Shown here: piece after piece, positions 43,420 through 51,608 of the stretch
Layout: each line of letters begins with the position of its first letter
Numbering within the stretch: the stretch's first letter is position 1
DNA from: Chloroflexota bacterium
GTDB lineage: Bacteria > Chloroflexota > Anaerolineae > Anaerolineales > Villigracilaceae
Assembly (NCBI GenBank): GCA_026390015.1
Contig: JAPLGS010000099.1
Coordinates: 40,093 to 104,092 of the forward strand
Direction of reading: 5' to 3'
DNA: 64,000 nt
Translations under genes and position numbers: made by a program
Notes under the pieces: generated by a model
Database searches by the model: none
What the model was told of the DNA's origin: nothing
What the model saw: only the letters and a program-made list of their open reading frames with translations

Positions 43420-43793
43420 AACAAATCTGGATCGTTGATGATGACGAAGAAATGGGACGCGCGATCAGCTTGATGCTCAGCCTGCTCGATTGTCAGACAA
43501 AGCATTTCTATAATGCGCGCAGCACAGCGCAGGCTTTACTGGCGGGCGGATTGCCTGATATGATGATCCTGGATATTAATATGCCCGAGGTCAGCGGGCT
43601 GGATTTGCTGGAGTTTTTGCGCCGTCGTAAAGAGTGGAAGAATCTGCCGGTTATCATGCTTTCGTCTGAGGCTGCGGATGTGACCGTTGACCGTGCATTA
43701 AACTTGGGCGCAGATGGATACGTGATGAAGCCTGTTACAATTGACGAACTTGAAAAGGTAATGTCTCAAGCCTTTTACAAACATATCCTATAA
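43416..43793 (+). CDS. Single-domain response regulator
   Basis: A 125-residue CheY-like receiver with no output domain. The acidic pair is in IWIVDDDEEMG, the phospho-Asp in MMILDINMPEVSG (about residue 52), the Thr/Ser in VIMLSSEAAD and the Lys in GYVMKPV. It probably acts by protein contact. No kinase is next to it. Its start overlaps the upstream stop, so it is in the same transcript as the putative toxin pair, an unusual mix. Confidence 0.9.
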   Translation: MKQIWIVDDDEEMGRAISLMLSLLDCQTKHFYNARSTAQALLAGGLPDMMILDINMPEVSGLDLLEFLRRRKEWKNLPVIMLSSEAADVTVDRALNLGADGYVMKPVTIDELEKVMSQAFYKHIL

Positions 43794-43804
43794 GTGAGTA
43801 GAAA

Positions 43805-43954
43805 ATGACTGGAAAAATTTCTAAAACAAAAAAACAAACCAAACCCGCAGAAAATACCGCTTCGCGCCCGAATAGATCCGCGCAGATTATGTTCGCAATT
43901 TTTGCGATCATTCTTATCTTATCGATGGTGCTCTCTGCAGTTTCAAAGTTCTAA
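43805..43954 (+). CDS. Small single-span membrane protein, 49 residues
   Basis: A short reading frame (ATG to TAA) with a basic, Lys/Thr-rich N-terminus (TGKISKTKKQTKPAENTA) and one span FAIFAIILILSMVLSAV at the end. Start is 11 bases after the response regulator stop, and a terminator follows 27 bases later, so it fits as the last gene of that transcript. Charge suggests an N-in orientation. I do not recognise the family. Confidence 0.6.
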   Translation: MTGKISKTKKQTKPAENTASRPNRSAQIMFAIFAIILILSMVLSAVSKF

Positions 43955-43980
43955 CTGATCTTGAAATATTATATTCCCAC

Positions 43981-44013
43981 GCGCGGCACTGCTTTGCGTG
44001 CCGCGCTTTATTT
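43981..44013 (+). terminator. Intrinsic terminator before prfA
   Basis: A perfect 9-bp GC-rich stem GCGCGGCAC/GTGCCGCGC with an 8-base loop, followed by TTTATTTC. Confidence 0.85.
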
Positions 44014-44080
44014 CGTAATAATTCCATTGATCGTGAGCGGCATACGTGTCGTTAGGTTATAGGCGGTATAAGGATAATTC

Positions 44081-45157
44081 ATGCTCGACAAACTACAGGC
44101 AATTGAAGAACGGTATGAACAACTCGGAAGCGAACTGCTCGAAGTGGGCAGTGACTATCAACGCGCCGGCGAGATCAACAAAGAGCGCGTGGATCTGGAA
44201 CCCATCTATATAAAGGTGCGCGAATACCGTCAGGCAATGAAAAGTTATGAGGAAGCCAAAGCCCTCATCGTCACAGAAAATGACACGGAGTTGATCGCAT
44301 TGGCAAAAGCGGACGTAGAGGAACTCAACCCAAAGATCGAGAAGCTCGAAAAAGAGATTCGGGGCATGCTCGTGCCGAAAGACCCGCGTGATGACAGGAA
44401 TGTGATCTTTGAAATTCGCGCGGGCGCGGGCGGTGACGAAGCCGCCATCTTCGCGGCAGATCTATTCCGCATGTATACTCGTTACGCCGAAGGCAAACGC
44501 TGGAAGATAGAAGCCATGTCTGAAAGCGCCATCGGTGTAGGCGGATTCAAAGAAGTGATCTTTGAGATCAAAGGCAAAGGCGCGTACTCAAAATTAAAAT
44601 ATGAGTCAGGTGTGCATCGCGTGCAGCGCGTGCCAACTACCGAATCGCAAGGACGCATTCACACATCCACCGCAACTGTGACAGTGCTCGCAGAAGTTGA
44701 CGATGTGGAAGTGGATATTCCTGAAACTGATATTATTATCGAAGTCTATCGATCTTCAGGCGCGGGCGGACAAAACGTACAGAAGAATTCCACAGCCGTG
44801 CGCTTGTATCACAAACCAACAGGCATGATCGTAACCTGTCAGGATGAACGCTCACAACTGCAAAATAAATTGCGCGCCCTCAGCATTCTGCGCGCGCGGT
44901 TATTTGAAATTGCAGAACAAAAGCGCCGCACAGAACTTGAGGCGGACCGCCGCTCACAGGTTGGATCGGGGGATCGATCGGAAAAAATCCGCACCTATAA
45001 TTATCCGCAAAACCGTGTCACCGATCATCGTATTGGATATTCAAGTTATAACCTGCCCACGGTCATGGATGGCGCGATAGATCAGTTCATTGATGAACTC
45101 TCCACCAGAGATGAATCAGAACGTCTCGCCTCAACTGGCGTGGACGACGACGAATAA
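44081..45157 (+). CDS. prfA: Peptide chain release factor 1
   Basis: A 358-residue class I release factor. The GGQ loop RSSGAGGQNVQKNSTAVRL enters the peptidyl-transferase centre, and the end region SGDRSEKIRTYNYPQNRVTDHRI is typical of RF1 rather than RF2. No programmed frameshift is seen, as expected for RF1. AAGGAT precedes the ATG. The methyltransferase prmC, whose product modifies the GGQ glutamine, lies 26 bases downstream. Confidence 0.97.
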   Translation: MLDKLQAIEERYEQLGSELLEVGSDYQRAGEINKERVDLEPIYIKVREYRQAMKSYEEAKALIVTENDTELIALAKADVEELNPKIEKLEKEIRGMLVPKDPRDDRNVIFEIRAGAGGDEAAIFAADLFRMYTRYAEGKRWKIEAMSESAIGVGGFKEVIFEIKGKGAYSKLKYESGVHRVQRVPTTESQGRIHTSTATVTVLAEVDDVEVDIPETDIIIEVYRSSGAGGQNVQKNSTAVRLYHKPTGMIVTCQDERSQLQNKLRALSILRARLFEIAEQKRRTELEADRRSQVGSGDRSEKIRTYNYPQNRVTDHRIGYSSYNLPTVMDGAIDQFIDELSTRDESERLASTGVDDDE

Positions 45158-45183
45158 AGTGACAGCCAGCTTTATCCACCCCC

Positions 45184-46041
45184 ATGAAAATTCAAGAACT
45201 GCTTGAAACTACGGCCGCTCAGATCGAGCCATTGGGTGACACTCCCCAACTCGATGCGCAAGTTTTGCTTGCCCATTGTATTCAAAAGCCACGCACGTGG
45301 TTAATGGCGCACCCTGAATATGCGTTGACAAAAAAAGAACAAGATCAACTTACCGACGCGCTGGAAAAATTGTCGGCGGGTGAACCGCTGCCCTACGTTC
45401 TGGGGAAATGGGAATTCTTTGGCCTCGAATTTGAAATTACAAACGATGTTCTCATCCCGCGCCCCGAAACTGAATTGCTGGTTGAGAAAGCGATCGCGTG
45501 GCTGCGGGCATCTCCCGAGCGCCGCACCGTGGCAGATATCGGCACAGGCTCGGGCGCCATCGCCACTTCCATTGCCGTGCACATCTTAGATGCGCGCATC
45601 CTTGCAACGGATATTTCATTTGACGCGCTCAAGGTTGCCCAGCATAACGCGCGCAAATTCCATGTGCAGCAACGTGTTGATTTTTTACAATGCGACCTGC
45701 TGCCGCAGCATATTGAACCTCTATCCACAGATCGTCACTTCGATCTGATCTGCGCGAACCTGCCCTACATTCCCACAGATACATTACATCAACTTCCTAT
45801 TTATGGAAAAGAACCCACTCTGGCACTCGATGGCGGCGTGGATGGTCTCGACATTTATCGGTGCCTGTTCAAACTTGCGCCCAACTGGCTCGCCCCTCGC
45901 GGCATGCTGTTACTTGAGATCGAATCCACACTTGGAGTAAAAGCCCTCAGCCTCGCTTACGATTCATTTTCCGATGTCACCATTCACATGCATCAAGATC
46001 TGGCAGGTAGAGATCGTTTACTCGAAATCATGCTTCCATGA
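45184..46041 (+). CDS. prmC: Release factor glutamine methyltransferase
   Basis: A 285-residue SAM-dependent methyltransferase that modifies the GGQ glutamine of release factors. The N-terminal helical bundle (AQVLLAHCIQKPRTWLMAHPE) is followed by motif I (VADIGTGSGAIATSIA) and the catalytic NLPY motif (LICANLPYIP, about 195). Its gene lies directly after prfA and overlaps tsaC by ATGA, so it is translated in the middle of a three-gene operon. Confidence 0.95.
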   Translation: MKIQELLETTAAQIEPLGDTPQLDAQVLLAHCIQKPRTWLMAHPEYALTKKEQDQLTDALEKLSAGEPLPYVLGKWEFFGLEFEITNDVLIPRPETELLVEKAIAWLRASPERRTVADIGTGSGAIATSIAVHILDARILATDISFDALKVAQHNARKFHVQQRVDFLQCDLLPQHIEPLSTDRHFDLICANLPYIPTDTLHQLPIYGKEPTLALDGGVDGLDIYRCLFKLAPNWLAPRGMLLLEIESTLGVKALSLAYDSFSDVTIHMHQDLAGRDRLLEIMLP

Positions 46042-46643
46042 AAACCGAGATCATCCCCGCAAATGAAATTAAAAATGCGCTTAATATTCTGCAAAGCGGC
46101 GGCATCATTGCCTTCCCCACGGATACCGTTTATGGCCTCGGCGCGCTGGCATTTGATGCTGATGCGATTAATAGTATTTACATCGCAAAGAATCGACCAA
46201 TAGAAAAAGCAATTCCCATTTTGATCGGAGACTTGAGCGACCTCGACAAAGTTGCCAGTGACATCCCAAATATGGCTCTCCGTTTCGCCTCCCGCTTCTG
46301 GCCTGGACCTTTGACCTGCATCGTCCCCAAAAAGCGGACTCTCCCTATGGCAGTTTCTGCCACTTCCACTGTCGCAGTCCGCATTCCTGATCATAGTGAC
46401 GCACGCGCTTTGTTGCGCGCCGCCGGCCCAATGGCAGTGACATCCGCAAATATTTCAGGCGGACCAAATCCATCCAGTGCGCAGGAAGTGTATGACCAAC
46501 TCAACGGGCGCATATCATTAATATTAGATGGCGGAAAAACACAAGGCAGAATTCCGTCCACATTGGTGGATTGCACTGGAGAAAAACCGCTGATATTAAG
46601 AGAAGGTCATATTTCATTGGATGAATTGCTGGCGGTTTTATAG
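46038..46643 (+). CDS. tsaC: Threonylcarbamoyl-AMP synthase
   Basis: A 201-residue YrdC/Sua5-fold enzyme that makes threonylcarbamoyl-AMP from threonine, bicarbonate and ATP for tRNA t6A modification. GGIIAFPTDTVYGLGALAFD, IYIAKNRPIEKAIPILIG and MAVTSANISGGPNPSS are conserved. It lacks the Sua5 C-terminal domain and so is the short TsaC form. It overlaps prmC (ATGA). The tsaD gene, for the next step, faces it across a terminator. Confidence 0.94.
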   Translation: MKTEIIPANEIKNALNILQSGGIIAFPTDTVYGLGALAFDADAINSIYIAKNRPIEKAIPILIGDLSDLDKVASDIPNMALRFASRFWPGPLTCIVPKKRTLPMAVSATSTVAVRIPDHSDARALLRAAGPMAVTSANISGGPNPSSAQEVYDQLNGRISLILDGGKTQGRIPSTLVDCTGEKPLILREGHISLDELLAVL

Positions 46644-46726
46644 ATAAAACTCTCATCCGCCATTTATGTTTTATTCAGGTTGTGCTAACGTGGCTGCATA
46701 TAATTGTAATTACATTCTCCCTTAAT

Positions 46727-46764
46727 AGAACCGCCGATGACTTGGGCAAGTCATCGGCGGTTCT
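46727..46764. terminator. Bidirectional terminator between tsaC and tsaD
   Basis: An 18-bp arm AGAACCGCCGATGACTTG pairs perfectly with its reverse complement around a 2-base centre. It stands between convergent genes, 84 bases after tsaC and 24 before the tsaD stop. Confidence 0.85.
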
Positions 46765-46788
46765 GTGTTTAACTGGCTGAGGTTTATT

Positions 46789-47814
46789 TCAGGAGAGCGG
46801 CCAGGTCGGCAATACATCCATATCCATTTGCGAGGTGTGACCGTACGCAAAGCGATAATAGCCCGCAGATGCGATCATGGCGGCGTTATCGGTACATAAA
46901 GTTAACGCGGGAATATGAACTGGAAATTCTGTTTGAGCCTTGAATATTTGACGCAAAGGTCGGTTGGCTGAAACTCCGCCTGCGACCAATATTTCCTTTG
47001 CCTCAAACTCGCGCGCGGCATTCATGGTCTTCTTGTAAAGCACATCAATTACAGCCTTTTGAAATGAGGCGGCCAGATCTGCCACGGGCAATGAAGTACT
47101 CTTCTTTTGCAACTCGCGCACTTCGTACAACACGGAAGTCTTTAATCCGCTGAATGAAAAATCCCAGGTCCCTTCGAGCCAGGCGCGTGGAAATTTAAAT
47201 CGATTCGGGTCGCCCTCTTCCGCGGCTTTTTGGATGGCAGGACCGCCGGGATAACCAAGTTCCAACAGGCGTGCGACTTTGTCGAAAGCCTCACCAGCCG
47301 CATCGTCCAGAGTTGAACCGAGTCGTTGATATGTCAAATGATCGGTCATGAGATTCAGCTCGGAATGTCCGCCTGAGACGAGGAGCGCCATCAAAGGAAA
47401 TTGCGGCTCTGGCGGGACGATATCATCTGAGTTGTAGACCCAGGCTGAATAAAGATGTCCCTCCAAATGGTTGACGCCGACAAGCGGCAGGCCAGAGCCG
47501 AGCGCGAGTCCCTTGGCCATGTTCATGCCCACAACCAGCGAGCCCGCGAGACCAGGCCCTTGTGTGACGGCGAGCGCGTCAATATCTTTGAGTGTCATGT
47601 GCGCCTGCGCGAGCGCCTGCTCCACAACGGGCGTGATGCTCAAGACATGCTGGCGCGAAGCCACTTCAGGAAATACACCGCCATACCGCGCGTGGATTTC
47701 CATTTGCGAGGCAACAACAGATGAAAGCAATGCGCGTCCATTTTCAATGATGGCGCAGGCGGTTTCATCACAGGAGGTTTCAACAGCGAGAACGCGGGCG
47801 GGTTTTAGATTCAT
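46789..47814 (-). CDS. tsaD: tRNA threonylcarbamoyladenosine transferase TsaD
   Basis: A 341-residue ASKHA-fold enzyme that moves the threonylcarbamoyl group to A37 of tRNAs. LAVETSCDETACAII, HARYGGVFPEVASRQHV (metal-binding His), VNHLEGHLYSAWV (metal-binding His pair), LLVSGGHSELNLM and GGVSANRPLRQIF are present. Its ATG overlaps the stop of the upstream M24 peptidase gene. With tsaC, two of the t6A proteins are encoded here; tsaB and tsaE are not in the window. Confidence 0.96.
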   Translation of the reverse strand: MNLKPARVLAVETSCDETACAIIENGRALLSSVVASQMEIHARYGGVFPEVASRQHVLSITPVVEQALAQAHMTLKDIDALAVTQGPGLAGSLVVGMNMAKGLALGSGLPLVGVNHLEGHLYSAWVYNSDDIVPPEPQFPLMALLVSGGHSELNLMTDHLTYQRLGSTLDDAAGEAFDKVARLLELGYPGGPAIQKAAEEGDPNRFKFPRAWLEGTWDFSFSGLKTSVLYEVRELQKKSTSLPVADLAASFQKAVIDVLYKKTMNAAREFEAKEILVAGGVSANRPLRQIFKAQTEFPVHIPALTLCTDNAAMIASAGYYRFAYGHTSQMDMDVLPTWPLS

Positions 47815-49064
47815 TTCTTTTTCCAGTTCTTCATCGGCAAAACAAAATCATAGGGATACTCGGCGAGGGTTTCCATTTTTCCATCGGGACGAACCCAGAG
47901 TGTATCTTCAATGCGGAAGCCCATGCCTTTTTCGGGATAATATAAGCCGGGCTCAGAGGTGATCACAACTCCGGGCGCAAGGCGATGATCATCACCATTT
48001 GATAAACTGCTAAATGGACGTTCATGAATGTTGAGTCCCACTCCATGTCCCAGCCCATGGACATATCCTTCAACAGGCGATTTGGTATGGAGAGGAGTTT
48101 TATGGCCTTTTGATTCAAAAAATTCACAAACCATTTGCTGATAATTCTTGAAGGGTGCGTTCAGGTCAAAGTTGTCGTTCAATTTTTCAAAAATTTCTTT
48201 GACCTGATCAAAAAGTTCCTGCGCTTCTGGAGTGGCGTATCCCAAACTCCAGGTGCGAGTGAAATCATAGTAATAACCGCCCCCGGCTTCGGCGGGATAA
48301 ATATCAAAGACAATGGTTTGACCAAGTTTCATCAAGTCAGCTGGGTTGCCTGAGGAGTGCGGTACACCCGCGTCATGACCGATCGCAAATATAAAACCTG
48401 AGGGCAGTTCCGCGCCATGTTCCGCGACCCACAAGCGGATCTTCGCGTGGACATCACCAACGGTAAGTGGAGAGTTATCGTCGTTCAGCAAAACTTCATC
48501 CGCATTCACATTGCATGAGGTCAGGAGGTTTGCAACTTTGCCAACCACATCCGTGGTGATCTTTCCCATCTTGCGGATGCGAGCCACTTCGGATTCATCC
48601 TTGGTTTCCATCGCACGCATGAAGATCGAATCTTCGCGCGCTTCACCGACGAACTCAATGGCAGGCATTAGCTTTTGTAAATGTGAAAGCAATCCAAATA
48701 TTGCGCTGAGATCATACATCCCATAAACGCCGACGCGGCCCGCATTAACGCCAGCATCGGCGAGCATCAATTCACAGCGTAAAGCGCCTGTCAACAAACC
48801 ATCCTTGTTTGATTTTTTGCTCAAGGCGTCATAATCATATTTGCTATAAGAAATCAACTTCAACCCGCTTTTTGCGGCTTCATCGCGTTCCATATCGCCA
48901 TGAAATAATATTGCCGCTGCGCCTTGTTTTTTTATCAAGGTAGCATGGCTGACATGTCCACCGCCTGTCAAATAAGTCATCGGCGAATTATGCTCGGCAT
49001 TCCCAAACACAATGAGCGCGTCCAAATTTCTGGCTTTCATGAGGGCGTCAAGATCTGATTTCAT
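47811..49064 (-). CDS. M24-family Xaa-Pro aminopeptidase
   Basis: A 417-residue metallopeptidase. An N-terminal creatinase-like domain (about 1-155) precedes the pita-bread catalytic domain with metal ligands in TIVFDIYPAEAGGGYYYDFTR (two Asp), HGLGHGVGLNIHE (His), ITSEPGLYYPE (Glu) and FRIEDTLWV (Glu). It removes N-terminal residues before proline in the cytoplasm. It overlaps tsaD by 4 bases (ATGA) and is co-transcribed with it. AAAGGAG precedes the ATG at long spacing. Confidence 0.92.
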   Translation of the reverse strand: MKSDLDALMKARNLDALIVFGNAEHNSPMTYLTGGGHVSHATLIKKQGAAAILFHGDMERDEAAKSGLKLISYSKYDYDALSKKSNKDGLLTGALRCELMLADAGVNAGRVGVYGMYDLSAIFGLLSHLQKLMPAIEFVGEAREDSIFMRAMETKDESEVARIRKMGKITTDVVGKVANLLTSCNVNADEVLLNDDNSPLTVGDVHAKIRLWVAEHGAELPSGFIFAIGHDAGVPHSSGNPADLMKLGQTIVFDIYPAEAGGGYYYDFTRTWSLGYATPEAQELFDQVKEIFEKLNDNFDLNAPFKNYQQMVCEFFESKGHKTPLHTKSPVEGYVHGLGHGVGLNIHERPFSSLSNGDDHRLAPGVVITSEPGLYYPEKGMGFRIEDTLWVRPDGKMETLAEYPYDFVLPMKNWKKK

Positions 49065-49123
49065 AATTATTTTCTAACTCCTTTTAACGCGAATTTCTCG
49101 TATTAGCGAATTAGCGCGAATTT

Positions 49124-49555
49124 TTATTTTAAAATGTGGCGAAGTTGGGGTGCGCGCATTGGTAGAGTAGCTTTACCTTTTGTATTTACCACGCGACTCG
49201 ATTGGACACTTTCCGCACCAAAATTAATGACAATGGCGAGCGGAAATCCGGTCGCTTTGAGATACGATAATGCTTGTTGTTCATAGACTCGTAAAATCTC
49301 AGAAACGGCTTTTAGCTCAAGAATTATTCTTTCATTAGCAAGTAAATCCAAAGTAAATTCGCCAAGTGGTTCTCCTTTGTAATTTACTACAACTTTTTTC
49401 TGTCTTTGCAATGCGATCTTCGCCGCTTTTAATTCTCTAACCATAGCCTCTTCATAAATCTTTTCTGGAAAACCCGGCCCCAAATTGTTATGAACTTCAT
49501 ACGCAGCTTGCATAATCAAATATGACAATTCCTTTTCTATTATTTCGGCCATAGA
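49124..49555 (-). CDS. GxxExxY-family protein (PD-(D/E)XK fold)
   Basis: A 143-residue protein of the GxxExxY family, named for the motif seen in NLGPGFPEKIYEEAM. FTLDLLANERIILELKAV supplies the D-ExK triad of a PD-(D/E)XK nuclease fold, and LSYLKATGFPLAIVINFG is the typical end. The biological role is unknown; genes of this family are scattered and often copied between lineages. ATG 49555 has AAGGTG upstream. It lies between selA and the M24 peptidase on the same strand. Confidence 0.88.
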   Translation of the reverse strand, partial: SMAEIIEKELSYLIMQAAYEVHNNLGPGFPEKIYEEAMVRELKAAKIALQRQKKVVVNYKGEPLGEFTLDLLANERIILELKAVSEILRVYEQQALSYLKATGFPLAIVINFGAESVQSSRVVNTKGKATLPMRAPQLRHILK

Positions 49556-49594
49556 ATCACCTTTCGCCAAATTCGAAAATTCGCATAATTCACG

Positions 49595-50953
49595 TTAAAA
49601 CCTTAACGCGTTCTTCAAACCAACCAGCAGTGCGCCTTCCTGTTCTGGCAAAACGGTGCGCGGGTCGAGTAAGACTTTATCGTTTTCAGTGCGTGCAATA
49701 ATCGGCGGATTCTGTTTGCGTAATTTTTTCAAAAATTTATCCGGTGATTTAATTTCAATAGATAATAAATATGTTTGGAAGGATTCGCCTGGGAGACTAC
49801 CGCCTCCCACAGTGGATTCGCCTTCCACCACGTTACCCTGCCCCAATTCATTTTTCCACGCTTCAGCCCGCCCTTTGACCTGCTTCAGCGTCAGTGACAT
49901 CATCTTCCAGATCGGGATTTCCCGCTCCGCGTTATCCTTAAGGTAATGTAAAAGTGTGGCGGTGATTCCTGCGAGGCAGACCTTATCCGCGCGGACAGCA
50001 CGCGCCAATGGATGTTTCTTTATCTGATCGATCAGCGCTTTCTTGCCCACGATAATTCCCGCCTGTGGGCCACCAATCAATTTATCTCCTGAAAAACAGA
50101 CCAAGTCTACACCTGCCGAAAGAGACTCTTGTATGGTTGGTTCGTGAGCGAGACCATATTTGACGGTGTCGAGCAATGCGCCAGAGCCGAGGTCATCGAC
50201 AACAAAGACATCTGCTTGATGTGCAACTTCAACAATATCTTTTAGTTCTGGTTCTTCGGTAAAGCCAATGATCTTAAAGTTAGATGGATGCGCGCGCATC
50301 ACAAGCGCCGTTGGTTCCTGCAAGGCTTCTTCATAATCATGCAAATGGACTCGATTGGTTGTGCCTACTTCCACGAGTTTTGCGCCCGATTGCTTCATCA
50401 CGTCTGGTATGCGGAATCCGCCGCCGATCTCAACCAATTGTGAGCGCGAAATGATGACACGTTTTTTATTCGCCAATGTTGATAAAACAAGCAAAACAGC
50501 AGACGCGCAATTGTTCACCACCAAAGCGGATTCTGCGCCGGTCAATTTTTGCAAAATAGATTCAGCATGGATCAAGCGTGAACCGCGAGTTCCTTTTTCA
50601 AGATCATATTCAAGGTTGGAATATCCGCGTGAGACTACGTCCATGGCATGGATGGTGGCTGCGCTTAAGGGAGCGCGTCCCAAATTTGTATGCAGGATGA
50701 CGCCGGTTGCGTTGATGAGCGGAACGAGCGTCGGTTGCGTCCACGCGGATAGGGTGGAGTCTGTTTGGGCGAGGATCAGGTCAATTGAGGGCAGAGCAGG
50801 TTCGGGATTAAGTTTGATGCGCACGCGGGCTTCATCCAATGTTGATCGGATGGCAGTCAAGGTCAAAGGTCTGCCGTAGCGCGCGATCAATTCTGCGGCG
50901 GTCTGGGTTTGCAATAATTGTTCAACAGCGGGAAGCTCACGGAGCGTTGTCAT
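49595..50953 (-). CDS. selA: L-seryl-tRNA(Sec) selenium transferase
   Basis: A 452-residue PLP enzyme that converts seryl-tRNA(Sec) to selenocysteyl-tRNA(Sec). The N-terminal domain (TLRELPAVEQLLQTQ) binds the tRNA, INATGVILHTNLGRAPLS is diagnostic, and the PLP Lys is in CFSGDKLIGGPQAGII. ATG 50953 is chosen because homologues start with TTLRELPAV; the longer frame from 50989 adds residues in overlap with the upstream gene. No selB, selD, tRNA-Sec or Sec-containing gene is visible in this window. Confidence 0.92.
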   Translation of the reverse strand: MTTLRELPAVEQLLQTQTAAELIARYGRPLTLTAIRSTLDEARVRIKLNPEPALPSIDLILAQTDSTLSAWTQPTLVPLINATGVILHTNLGRAPLSAATIHAMDVVSRGYSNLEYDLEKGTRGSRLIHAESILQKLTGAESALVVNNCASAVLLVLSTLANKKRVIISRSQLVEIGGGFRIPDVMKQSGAKLVEVGTTNRVHLHDYEEALQEPTALVMRAHPSNFKIIGFTEEPELKDIVEVAHQADVFVVDDLGSGALLDTVKYGLAHEPTIQESLSAGVDLVCFSGDKLIGGPQAGIIVGKKALIDQIKKHPLARAVRADKVCLAGITATLLHYLKDNAEREIPIWKMMSLTLKQVKGRAEAWKNELGQGNVVEGESTVGGGSLPGESFQTYLLSIEIKSPDKFLKKLRKQNPPIIARTENDKVLLDPRTVLPEQEGALLVGLKNALRF

Positions 50954-51353
50954 CAGAGGTTGTGGGTTGTTTCCAATTTTCTTTTTCACGTAATCGAATA
51001 AAGTATTCAGCGGCGATCAAACCACCCGCCAGGCCAAGGATGATGAAAATCGTAACGAGGCGCCCCAATTGAAGCCACGCGAGGGTGGCAAAATAAATGC
51101 CCACCCATATTGATTGCCGCACAAGGATGTTTAATTCTGCGGGCGGGTCACTGGGAAAACGGTGATTCAAAAAATATACGATCGGCATGGCCGTGCCTGT
51201 GAGCGCCATGATGCCAAAAACATAGAAACCCCAGCGTGACCAAACGAATGGAAGGGAAAAATAAAACAGTGCCGCAAGTCCGCCCCAGCCAAAGATAGTC
51301 AGGGTAAGTACGGACGGAAGGTAATTTCGGAACGTGGTTTTTTGCGTGTCCAT
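50937..51353 (-). CDS. Small membrane protein, four spans
   Basis: A 138-residue hydrophobic protein with about four predicted spans (about 13-35, 40-60, 78-98, 100-122) and a charged C-terminal tail. I do not recognise its family. It overlaps the chosen start of selA by 17 bases. The start at 51353 is supported by a minus-strand TATAAT at 51361-51366, which lies downstream of the more distal in-frame ATG. Confidence 0.68.
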   Translation of the reverse strand: MDTQKTTFRNYLPSVLTLTIFGWGGLAALFYFSLPFVWSRWGFYVFGIMALTGTAMPIVYFLNHRFPSDPPAELNILVRQSIWVGIYFATLAWLQLGRLVTIFIILGLAGGLIAAEYFIRLREKENWKQPTTSDDNAP

Positions 51354-51360
51354 TGAATGA

Positions 51361-51366
51361 ATTATA
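51361..51366 (-). promoter_or_regulatory. -10 element of the membrane protein/selA transcript
   Basis: On the minus strand TATAAT lies 7 bases before the ATG at 51353, so this mRNA is predicted to be leaderless or nearly so. Confidence 0.45.
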
Positions 51367-51608
51367 CTCGCAGAACAATTTTGACAAGCAATCATTGGAC
51401 TTACACCGTTCAAAATCTTTTAGCCACGAACACTTGCACTGAGTGCCACATCGCCCCGATGTATTTTCGAGAGTGTGGAATCAGGGAACACAGTACGCTG
51501 ATAGTGTTCGTGGGAGTTCTTGTGGTTTTGAGTAATTCCTAAAAATTTACCACAGAGAGTTCTTTAAACTCGGAGTCTTTGCGGTAAAATATTCGGCTTG
51601 TTTTTATT

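Noticed and set aside
43957..44060. A TTG-started 34-codon frame with a hydrophobic stretch before prfA
   Set aside because: Its codons coincide with a perfect 9-bp terminator stem and T-tract, which explains the sequence better.
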